The notes under the pieces are model-generated. The model saw only the letters and a list, made by a program, of their open reading frames with translations. It made no database searches and had not been told where the DNA came from. Below are positions 50,601 to 61,072 of a DNA stretch of 64,000 nucleotides, piece after piece (positions within the stretch are counted from its first letter, which is position 1; every line of letters begins with the position of its first letter). Location of the stretch: the NCBI GenBank assembly GCA_007449985.2, contig VIIQ02000020.1, positions 248,001 to 312,000 on the forward strand. Direction: 5' to 3'. The DNA is from Desmodesmus armatus (taxonomy: Eukaryota; Chlorophyta; Chlorophyceae; Sphaeropleales; Scenedesmaceae). The position numbers and the translations under genes were made by a program.

Positions 50601-53600
50601 TCTGCAGGGTGGCTTGCCCGCCTGTGTGCCGAGAAAGTCAGGGAGGCAGAAAGGCCTCCCTCCATTAGTGGGTGGGCCTTTCAGCAAAGGGTGCATGTGT
50701 GAGCATGTGTGGTCACCTGTTAGGTAGCGCCAGCGCTCAACCGAAATCAGAAAACCAGGCGCATAATATGCACACTTGCTTCTCAACAATGGCCACAAGA
50801 CTGTGTGGCTGCAACTTGAGGGACAAGCACCCCCTTGCCCGAGGGCTGCAACACCACACACCAATGCCAGGCTCGACCACAGCATGCAACAGTGGCCAGC
50901 AACAACCACACCTCAAGAGGACAACACAGTTTTGCTGTTGCAAGCCAGACCCTCAAAACTCTGAAAAAAAGCCAGACCGAATCAGGAGCTAAGGTGCTAT
51001 CAGGCGAATGTTCCCGACTGGCGATTTCCGGCATGCTTGCCAACGCCAGGGCTAACACGGTAAGCAGTGCCAAAGGCCGTAGTCAGAAAGGCCCCAGCCC
51101 CTGTGCAGGTCCTGCACCAAATGTGCATCGGCAACGTGTTGTGATACATGGCTGTATTATTTTCAGTCATGTATCGCCGCTTGCACGGGGTCACCTGGCC
51201 AACATGCATTGGGCAGCCTTGTGGGAAACTCGCATGGCGGCTCACCAGCCCAGCCCAGGAGACAACCACAACTCAAAAGCTCTGAGAAGTTGCGCTTATT
51301 GCAGCTGTCGCCATCACCATGCGCGACACTGGCAAGGCAGCAGCAGCGCCTTGTCGAATGCACTGTGCAGTGTCTCAACAACACTGCCGAATGTGCAATA
51401 CACCCTGAAAACACTCACCTGGTCGCATAAACCCCAGGAGCCCAGCCCAGGCTGACTGCAAAGACGACTCGACCAAGGCGACGATGCCCCAGCAGTCTTG
51501 CCCCAGATGCACCAGCACTTCTAAAACCTGGATCCACTCAGGGCAACAAGGCTGTTGCCACGGGAGCATGCAAATTCACCACTGATAAAACGGTCTCGCC
51601 AGCCCCAGCCGTGCGCGCTCGGCATGCTTTCAGGAGCCCAACAACAGCCGCAACACAAGGCACCAACGCTCAAAGTCCAAGCCACACCCTGCAACCATCT
51701 AGAACACACCATGCTCTTGAAACCAGTCCTTCGTATCCTGGCACATGGACTACCCGTTGCAGCTCTGCAAACCCAATTCATGTTCCCAAACATGTTGCCA
51801 CAGGGATTTGTCCTAGTGCAATTACGCAGCCGTTGCACCACCCACTCAACCCAGCAATCAACTGCTGTCCTCACTCAACACCTTTCCGGGCTGCTATGTT
51901 ATAGAGTCACCCCTGCCCCAGCCACAACCGCAGGTCACGACATGCGTCACGACATGCCAGAGTCATTGAGTTCATGTCCTGATGCAATCCCAGCGCATGC
52001 GTTGATACAGCCCTGCCCCAGTATTTTACGAGCACCCACAAGGCAACCAGGGCAAGGCTGTGTACCCCACACACTGTGGCGAGTACAGGTACTACTACAA
52101 GTACCACTGGTCCAGTCCCACACATGATGCCACATCTGTAGATCACCATGTTCACGTCGATAACAGTGCTGCAAGCACCACCCACCAACACTGGGTCCAG
52201 GGGTTGGCAGTCAGCCAGTGCGAAAAGCTGTCGCTTCAAAACAGCCTTGAGCTGCTTTGCCACTAAAAAGAGCCCTCTCCACAGACACTGAGCCACATGT
52301 GCATACATATGCCAACACAGCAACAGTGCAAGCACCGTTGATGGCGCAGTGCATGCTGTGCATGATTGTGCCAGCCCATCAACCCTCTCACTCACCGCAC
52401 AGAGTGTGGCAGCTGCACCACTGTTGGCACCGCTCAGCCTGAATGTATAAGATACAGAAAGCAGACACATTGTAGGCCTACAGTGTGTCTGCTTGTAGGA
52501 AGCTTGGAACCCATCAGAATCACATCAGAATGACATGCATTTTGTCCATGTTTCCGATGCATCAACACACTGTGCACACACATATACCACAGCAAAAACT
52601 GACCACTGAGAGCCCAGACCGAACAGCACTGGCGCTGTTGGAGCATCGAGTGCCTGGGCAAGTGTGGTTCCTGCCACACTTGCCTAGCACAGCAGCTCCA
52701 ATAGCCACACACAACACTCGCACTACAGTGAGAGTATGAGCTGCACTGAAGCCCAACTGCATGCACTGCAAATGCCCTGACTAGCCCAGAAATGCTCACA
52801 CAACACAGCCAAAACAGCACCTGCCATCACCACCAGGTGTCAATCACACCCGACACAAGCCGACTGTGTACTGTCACGTAATAAACTGCAACTAATCTGG
52901 AGTCTGCTCAGAATGTCACTGAAGGATGCACCTTCGCAAATACCTCAAGGATGCATGACTGCTGGCCACTGTCGCCATGCATCGTACACAGCCGTTGAGT
53001 CATAAATATCATGTGTTCAAGCAGTGCCTGGCGGGAGCACTGCATGGTAGGAGCACCAATCACAACCCTTGCCCTGCAACGACTGTTGGCTATTCACAAT
53101 CAACAGATGTCAAGGCTGCTACCTAAAACACCAAGGCCGGCCACAGCCACCAACGCAAACTGGAAGTACTCATGACTGTTAGTCACAACCACCATTCCTT
53201 GTCCCGCTGACGCTCACCGTGAGGTGACCTCGGACACATGAACGCAAGCATCACGCTTGTGTTCTGAAGCAGTATGCGCCCGTGCAATGGCGCAGCTTGC
53301 CGAAGCAAATAACCCTGTTACGCCACAAGGATAGTGTGGTCCACATCTCAGATGGCAGCACAACAGGCTGGCCAGTCTCACACGTGCTTCAACGCTCATG
53401 CTGTACCCACACCAACACCAACGAACACACGCCACCAAGCACCAACAACCACAAGCAAACATGTTGCACAGGAGTACTGCCACCCTTGATACCGCTGCTG
53501 GCAAAGAGCCATGAGCTACTTGACAGCATGCACCCCTCGACACACTTTCCTACATGCACATCTACTGGTGCCAACACACCAAAGCAGTAAGCGCCATGCG

Positions 53601-53703
53601 CGCCTGCATATCACCATGACACATCGATGGGTGCTGCGCACAGCAGGGGAAGCACCTGCCGCCGCGCGCAGCCCACAGGCCAGACGCAGCGCGCTGGTGC
53701 AGA

Positions 53704-56394
53704 TCAGCTGAACCCCATGTTCTGCAGGTCCATCAGCATGCTGTGTGTGCTTGCAGGATACATGCATTGCCAGCTGCCAGCGCTGTTGGGCTGCTGCTGC
53801 ACCTCATGCGCCATAGTGAGTAGGCCTCCTGCAGACATCAGGCCGGGGGCTGTACTGTCCAGCACACCAATCTGCACCAGTCCTGCAGGTGGCGGTGCAC
53901 TCAGTGCCTGCAGGGAGATCACACCCTGCGACGGCTGCTGCTGCTGCAGGACGTACCCGCCGTCCAGCATAAATGCCTGGGCAGGGAGGGAGCTGCTGCT
54001 GGGCGCGATGGTTGCTGCAGGCAGCTCAATCTGCAGCACCTGCCCAGAAGCCATGGGAGCGCTGGCGCTGTTAACCACGGTGGGGTCAGGGACCTGTACC
54101 CAGTATGTTGGCTGGCTGCTGCCGGCATGTTGCACTGCAGCACCTGCTGGCTGCTGCCTGGCATGCTGCACTGCAGCACCTGCTGGCTGCTGCCTGACAT
54201 GCTGTACTGCAGCACCTGCTGAGGCTGGGGCTGAGGGATCTGCTGCGCCTGCAGGACCACCGCGCCCTGCACGCCGCCTGCTGACACCATTGGCAGACCT
54301 GCATTTGATACAGGTAGGGTGATGGTGGCGTAACCACCAGCCACAGCACTGCCGCTTGTGCCCTGCCCTGTCTGCAGCAGCACCACCTGCTGCTGTGGCT
54401 GCTGCTGCATGTAGTGTGTGGACTGCACTGCAGGGCTGAAGTTGGGTGTCCTGGGTGTGCCACAGGCTGGCAAGGCATTGACCACGAGCACCTGCTGCGG
54501 CTGCGGTGGCGGTGGCGGCTGCTGCTGTGGCGACGCCATGCTGGGCGGCACCTGCATACCAGCCACATCTGAGGAGGGCTGGCCAGGGCAGCCTGTCGTT
54601 GTGAAGGGGAGCAGGCCCCCTCCTGTTGGATGCTGCCCCTGACCCTGCGCCTGGCGCTGCTGGTAACGGTTGCCCCTGTTGAGCATGGCACCTGAGGACC
54701 AGCAGGCCTCTGGGGGTGGCAAGCTGGGATGCAAGGGCTGCGCATGCAGGAGACACACACAGGAAGCAGCACAGGCAGCAACGGCATCAGCACAACAAAA
54801 GTGTCAGCAGACAGGCGCACTGCCGTTGCAGGAAGGCATGCAAATCGTACACGTTTCATGCATGTCAGCATACCAGTTTCCTACCGCCAGAGCTTCTGCT
54901 GTTCCAGAAAAAGACATATAAGCGGCTAAGCTGCAAAGAGGGTCAGCACATGTGAGAGTGCAGGAGAACACAGGCAAGCAGCACACGGTGTCAAGGACCC
55001 TTACCTTCAGGTCAGACATGGAGTGAGCATAGAAGCACACGGTGCGGTTGCACTTGGCGCCAAACTGGCACAGTTCTGTCTTGAAGCGCTGAGGGTGAAG
55101 CCAGTACCTGCAGGTGGTGAAACCAAAAGCATCATCAGCACCAAAAAAGTGTGTGCTGGCTGTTGATCCATGTCAGCAGGATTGCTTTCTATGTGGGCGC
55201 TTGTGGCATAACGTGATTGAGCTGCTGGTGCCCAACATGCCTGCAGCATGCACAGTTTGCAGCCTGTAAGCAACTATGCATGTGCCATGAAAGTCGGTGG
55301 CATGTTTGACCCACAGGTGGCATGCTGCTCTGACATGCAGTCTGACATGCAGGAAGAACCACCAGGGTGGCAGGACAATAAGGCTGGGGCTGCTTTGCAC
55401 TCAAGCACTCACTCAAACATGTTGTGGGCGTGGGTGCACCTGTCGCCCAGCGGGCAATCCGCGCGCTGCAAGACAGCATGCAAACAAGTCGTCAGCACAC
55501 ACTAGATCGCAACAAGGCTTGGCTGCCTGCTCCTCCATGCAGGCTCTGCACTGTGCCTGCACGCTGCACAGAAGCCATGATATGCTGCTGGCACACTATG
55601 TGACACTGCTACGACAGCTGGGACCAGAGCCAAATGATGGTGCTTCAGCTTGTGCTGAGCTGCTGCAGGACGACTGCCACACCCAGCACACCTGCTTGGC
55701 GTAGTGGCAGGCGATGGGCAGATGTGGGTGCTGGTCCAGATTGCGCCTAGCTGCCCGCTCGCCCACATGTTGCAAGGGCAGCTAGCCCAGTCGTCTGCAA
55801 GCAAGGGCAGCACAGCGAGTGTCGGGGGAGCAGCTGTCCAGCCGCATGGCATTGCTACTACCTGACAGAAGCAGCGTCCTGAGAGCTGTGCAAGCTGCCG
55901 CACAGTGATCATGACCATTTGCACTGCATTGCAGCGATGCTGCAGCAGGGAGTCCACACCCAGCCCTTGGCAGCAGAACCAGGCTTGCCAAAGTTGTTCC
56001 TGTCAGATCTACCGCACATGCGACTTACGTGCATACTTCCTGCTGCAGGGCACCACCTGCAAAGCCACGGGCAAAGGTGTACACACACAGCCACAAGATC
56101 AAGTCACTTGAGCCCAGCAGTGGCGGTTGCAAGCCATGCCCGCAGCCTGCAGAACAGAGAACTGTGCTGCTGCCCCAAAGCTGCAGAACATAAGGCCCGC
56201 GTGCAGCTCAACATGCACCGGGGCCTAACAGGGCAAGCACTGGCTCAGATCAGTGTTCAACCTGCAGCTGCTGGGCATCAAGAGAGGCAGCCTGCACGGG
56301 CCTGCACAGCACGCTTGCACGCTGCGAAAAAGAGTCGAGGATCGCTTACTTTGTAGTAATTATCATGTAGCCGTCTGTTGGGCCACCCTCCTGT
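53704..56394 (-). pseudogene. RR-TZF-type CCCH zinc-finger gene copy, 5' truncated and frameshifted
   Basis: Exons 56394-56350, 56056-56029, 55794-55692, 55465-55413, 55107-55005 and 54737-53704. The order follows the plant arginine-rich tandem CCCH family. An Arg-rich lead (NYYK, VVPCSRKYA, HDWASCP, then a HVGERAARRN stretch) precedes finger 1 (CPLGDRCTHAHNMFE), the linker YWLHPQRFKTEL, and finger 2 (CQFGAKCNRTVCFYAH). A long Gln/Ser/Pro-rich tail ends in LMDLQNMGFS. Such proteins bind AU-rich RNA or act in mRNA turnover. Two single-base deletions break the frame, one in the CP/HVGER segment near 55770 and one near 54125 in the Gln-rich tail. The first exon stops at the inverted-repeat junction with no ATG. 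Either this copy is dead or the assembly has base errors and a misjoin. Confidence 0.7.
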
Positions 56395-57150
56395 GTGGTG
56401 AACACCCTGCCAGCCTGTGGCACACCTGAGACACCCAACTTCAGTCCTGCAGTGCACCCTGCACACCACATGCAGCAGCAGCAGCCGCAGCAGCAGGTGC
56501 TGCTGCTGCAGACAGGGCAGGGCACAAGCGGCAGTGCTGTGCCAGGTGGTTACGCCACCGTCACCCTACCTGTATCAAATGCAGGTCTGCCAGTGGTGTC
56601 AGCAGGCGGCGTGCAGGGCGCGGTGGTGCTGCAGGCGCAGCAGGCCCCTCAGCCCCAGCCTCAGCAGGTGCTGCAGTACAGCATGTCAGGCAGCAGCCAG
56701 CAGGTGCTGCAGTGCAACATGGCCAGCAGCAGCCAGCCAACATACTGGGTACAGGTCCCTGACCCCAGCGTGGTCAACAGCGCCAGCGCTCCCATGGTTG
56801 CTGGGCAGGTACTGCAGATTGAGCTGCCTGCAGCAACCATTGCACCTGCAGGATGCAGCTCCCTCCCTGCCCAGGGATTCGTGCTGGCCGACGGGTACGT
56901 CCTGCAACAGCAGCAGCAACCCGCGCAGGGTGTGGTTTCCGTGCAGGCACTGAGTGCACCGCCACCTGCAGGACTGGTGCAGGTTGGTGTGCTGGACAGC
57001 GCAGGTCCCGGCCTGATGTCTGCAGGAGGCCCACTCATGATGGCTCATGAGCTGCAGCAGCAGCCCAACAGCACCGGCAGCTGGCAGTGCATGCATCCTG
57101 CAAGCACACACAGCATGCTGATGGACCTGCAGAATATGCGCGTGTGCTGA
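56395..57150 (+). pseudogene. Orphan C-terminal exon of the CCCH zinc-finger gene (left arm copy)
   Basis: An open frame of about 250 codons encodes the Gln/Ser/Pro-rich tail only, from VNTLPACGTPETPNF to LMDLQNMRVC and a TGA. It is nearly identical to the right-arm copy ending at 63067 on the other strand, and more distant from the 53704 copy. It lacks the zinc fingers, a start context and an upstream exon on this strand. It begins exactly at the inverted-repeat boundary, so it is a fragment created by the inverted duplication. Confidence 0.75.
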
Positions 57151-59144
57151 ATGCACCACAACAGCGCTGCAACCTGGCGGTGGGGTGAGTGTCGCAGCAG
57201 GTGCTGGCCCTGCTGTGCGCAGCGCTCAATGTTATGCTGTGACGGTGTGCAGTCGTGCATGGCGCGCTTTCTACTGCGTGGGTTGGCACCAACAGCCACA
57301 CCCATGTGCATGTGTGTGTTGTGGAAGGCAGCCAAGCAGCTCAGGGCTGGTTTGCGGTAATGGCAGGATGCCAAATTGGTGGCTTACTGCCTGCCTACAT
57401 TCCCGTCCCCTGCCTGCAGTGCGTGGGGCAGGTGGCGCTTGGTGTGTTGTGTTGATTGGATTCATTTTGGATGCTTGTATGTGTTACAACGTGCTCGATG
57501 TGGAAACATGTGCAGGATTGAACCAGTTCTCTCTGCCACCATGTGTGTTGCGGACCACCTACTCTACCTATGATGTTACAAGAGTAGCTTGTTTGCTGCG
57601 GCTGGCTGCACCAACGCTCGGGCTGAGATGTCCCCAACTCAAGAGGGTCATGCTTTGGCAGAATGCGGCACAGAGGTGCACAGCATATGCTAATCCAGCA
57701 GTTTTGGTGTGTTGTGATTGTGCAGTCATGTGTGGGGGACAATTTTGTCTGGGCGGGTGTGTGGGGCTGGCTGATAAGTTGCAGCCTTCACATGTTTTGA
57801 TTGTGAACGACCAACAGCCGTGAATGGCTGGGGTTGTGGTGGGTGCTCATATCATACAGTGCTCCCACTATGCATTTGCACTAATACAAAAGTGATGCAA
57901 AATCGATTGTTTTGGGATTGGCGGGCTGCGGTTTGATGCATGGCAACATAAGCCAGCAGTCGTGCATCCTGTCACGTTGTGTTCCAGAGCAGGCTGGTTG
58001 TCAATCTACGTAGCAGTGCCTCATCGGGTTTTATCCTTGGGCGTGATTGATACTTGATCGTGATCGCCAGGTGCTTTGTTTGCGCTGCTTGTGTGGACAT
58101 CAATGGGCTAGTCAAGGCATGTGCAGCATGCATGTGGTAATGGGTGCAGATGCAAATCCTGCTCCAGTCCGAGTGTGGGGCGTGGCGTTCATTGCAGCCT
58201 CACTCGTCAAGGAACCTCATTGGTGTTGCAGCGCCGTTGTCGTTTGGACTAGGTTGCTTGGTGCTTCGCTCTTGGTGTGTGGAGGGCGTACTGTACATTC
58301 TCAGCCCTGCCGGTGGTGGTTCTTGTGCGGTGCCATGGTGATTGTGCTCGTCTCGCGTGAACCATGTGGTGTTTTATGAATGAATGCAGTTGGTTAGCCA
58401 CAACAGGCATGTGTGAAGTGGGATGACAGCGGTGCTCGCATTGCCGTACGGATGCGTTTGCTGAGTGTCGTGCTGACGCATTTGCTGAGTGCTGGACAGC
58501 TGCTGTCTGACTCCAATGCAGTTGGCAAAAATGTGTCTGTAGAGCTGTCAGGTGCTGTTGTCTCAGGCACTCCCAAAACAAATCACTGTTCCACAGCCAC
58601 TGTGCTTTTCTTACTGTCATGCTGTCACATCACACATGCTGACACGGTGTCCAGCTCAACGGGGCTGTGTCACCCGCATGTGCATTGGCTCCCTCACAGC
58701 CAGTGTAGCTGTGTTGCAGTTATGGGTTTTGGGACCTGAAACAAAGAGTTTAGTCAGCTGCAATCAGAGCGGGTGTGGTGTGCGCTTTGGCAGTGTCCGG
58801 CACCTGGCATGTTCTCAACACAGCAACATGTGAACAGATGTGACACACCCTGATTGTGTGTCTGTATGGTGTGGGTTTGTCACACGTGTGTTGAACAAAG
58901 TGGCGAGCATGCCTAGTTTGTCATGTTGGGTGCTATAAGATAGCTATTTTGTGTCTCCCGCTTTTGGTATATGCTTTTGCAACTGGTCCTGGTATACGGT
59001 ATGTTGTTGCATCTCAAGGCTTGTGGCCGTCAGGCACCCTTATGGCTATGTGCATGTCCCAGAAGCAAGGTGCAGCAACAGCACTGGACCTGGGCACCAC
59101 AAGAAGAGAAGCTTACCTCGAAGAGAAGCTTACCTACCAATGCA
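56395..59144 (+). repeat. Left arm of a 2.75-kb inverted repeat
   Basis: Pairs with 61073-63822 on the opposite strand; positions x and 120217-x correspond through most of the arm. Differences are few: scattered substitutions and small indels, for example a G/A change giving Gly/Ala in a minor frame near 59095, and a short indel near 57735-57765. The outer edge falls at the GTGAACACCCTGCCAGCC word and the inner edge at ACCTACCAATGCAC. Beyond the tail exon the arm holds about 2 kb of 3' flank with no recognised gene. Confidence 0.93.
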
Positions 59145-61072
59145 CCGCAAACTCAGAGCCTGGGGTTTTCCCTCATTCCTTTATGTTCAGCTTTTTGGTT
59201 CTTGGCATGATGCTCCCGTCGTCCCACCCGCGACATCAATCATAGGCACGTGCCTATGACTACAGGGCACTGCAGGTCCCCTGGCTACAGCTGTCACTGC
59301 AGTGACTCAGCCCTGTCCCCCTGCCGTGGTAGGCTACATGTTGCCAGGATGCACACGACCAACTGTTACTGTACCAGCATGCCCACCATGTGACAGTTGC
59401 ATTCCACCATGTTCGTTGCAGTGGAGAGAACTACACGGCGGCCAACCATTCAACAACAGCCTGCAAGCAACTGAACACTGATTGCGCTCCCAAGCGCTTG
59501 GGAGCCTGTTGCGGATGTCTCCTTGAAACATGTGTCTACCCCTGTAGGCCACCCACTTCATACAGTGTGGCAAGTTCCGGCACCGCGCGCTCCTCCCAGC
59601 GGTGAAAGAACCCATCCACTTGCAACAACATGTTCCGCCCCCAAGACCTGATGCATCGAACAGGGGTTGCGCATGGACTGCTCAGCTGACCACATGCTCA
59701 AAAGCTACTGGACCACAGGGGCGCGCACACACCGCCAATTACACCGGGACCGGGACCACATCCGGGACAAATATGCCTCGTTGTTTGCATTCAGTGTGAC
59801 CAACTCCGCTCAGCAGTGCATGCAGAGTGTATTTGGTGCTCCTCAGCAGCGTCAGCTGGCCCACTGTGTCGCGGCCATGGACGTATACAGGCGCTACCTG
59901 TTGGGGAAAGGTAACCTGTTTGGAGTCCGCCCTGCGCTGCAGCCCTTGGGTTATGTGGCCGCCATGCCATACCCAGCTTGCTTGCGGCGCAGGGTCAGCC
60001 CATCAACAATGGGCTCAGTAGATGTGTTGGGAGTCGCGGTAGGGGCACTTGTAGTTGCCACCCTGTGGGTACTGCTTTGCGTGTTAGCTCAGAAGGTGTT
60101 GTGCTGGCTTTGATGTGTTAGTTGTACAACAGTGTTTCTGATATGCTTGAAGGACTGACCCATGTGTGTGCGTGCACGGTATGTGTAGACTGCAGATTTA
60201 CAACTGAGTCTTGAAAGCACGATACTATACTCGGTGTGTGTGGCAGTTGCCATGTCTGTGTGTGTTTTTTTTGGGGGCTGGTCTTGTCTGACGTGTCTTT
60301 GCAGGTTCCCTCGGTTCAGGTGTGCGTCTTTGGCTTACCCAGTCGATCAAGTGTAGAGAGTACCGCTTTGCGGTGAAAGTATCTACTTGTAACAACCTCC
60401 CCCCCCAAAAAAATTACAGGACACACCTCAACAGACAACAAGTTTAGTGCAGGCGCAGCTGTGTGCATGGATGCTTGGGCCGCAAGCCATAACAAAGAGC
60501 ATAGAGCCCACCACAGGCAGCATTTTGTCGCCCTGTGTAACATCATGCGCAGGTGGGCTGTTCACGCCATTGGTGGGCTGGTTCGTGCTAAACAAATACA
60601 CGTGAGGAGCTCCAGGCATTGCCAATTGGGCAACACCCGAGGTACCCAACCACCACACACACTCAGTGACTGCACCTACTTCAGAGTGTTGCTCACAAGA
60701 CTGTGTGGCCACCTCACCAGCCAAGACCATCTCCCCATAGGGTTGACACACGTACTGCTGCACTGCAGTAGTACGGGCTGTTGGATTCCCATGGGCTGCA
60801 CACGAAAGGCGGTACAGACCACAGCTTGCATGCCTTGACGCACTGACATCAAATGACAGCTGCAGCAGCACGCCACAGATGGCCAAAGTGCAGCCACACC
60901 AATGCTGATGATTCCCACAGAAAGCACTGCAACGGCCTGCGGCTAAGGGCAAAGCCCTGCGCAAAGGATCACTGCGCTGCAGTGCAGGACGAAGCCTGTA
61001 CCATGTGCGCATCAACAGTTCCGCTTTGCTGGCACCTGCGGGTCTCTGCGGCGTGGGCGCTGCAACGCCGTG
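59145..61072. other. Spacer of the inverted repeat
   Basis: About 1.93 kb of unique sequence between the arms. It contains one open frame with a C-terminal hydrophobic segment (59667-60113), a C-run followed by an A-run near 60402, and a perfect 10-bp hairpin near 60757. No splice-consistent gene chain was found. Confidence 0.7.
59667..60113 (+). CDS. Uncharacterised open frame with C-terminal membrane segment
   Basis: A 148-codon open frame in the inverted-repeat spacer. The middle is charged and protein-like (HRDRDHIRDKYASLF, RQLAHCVAAMDVYRRYLLGK). The end is a strong single hydrophobic segment (LGVAVGALVVATLWVLLCVL) before the stop, as in a tail-anchored protein. No family is recognised. 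The first codon here is not clearly a start, and nearby open stretches in other frames (59420-59660) may belong to the same gene after splicing or frameshift. It could be chance. Confidence 0.25.
   Translation: MRMDCSADHMLKSYWTTGARTHRQLHRDRDHIRDKYASLFAFSVTNSAQQCMQSVFGAPQQRQLAHCVAAMDVYRRYLLGKGNLFGVRPALQPLGYVAAMPYPACLRRRVSPSTMGSVDVLGVAVGALVVATLWVLLCVLAQKVLCWL

Larger units (their letters stand above)
46153..53703. other. Long region without confident genes; holds a satellite and a diverged duplicate flank
   Basis: About 7.5 kb. It contains a 160-180 bp tandem satellite (46860-47480), a TAG/GTA microsatellite at 47631-47648, and at about 52840-53175 a diverged copy of the sequence found at 62150-62440. 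One minus-strand open stretch (48547-48180) has protein-like composition (SWQVGDVTQGDVGF, SDAVLLDVTKEYGK) and a CAG acceptor at its start, but I could not link it to another exon in phase, so it is not called. Confidence 0.5.

Noticed and set aside
58949..59260. Three overlapping open frames near the inner end of the left arm, mirrored in the right arm
   Set aside because: None has exon structure, conserved motifs or a preferred frame; they repeat only because the DNA is duplicated.
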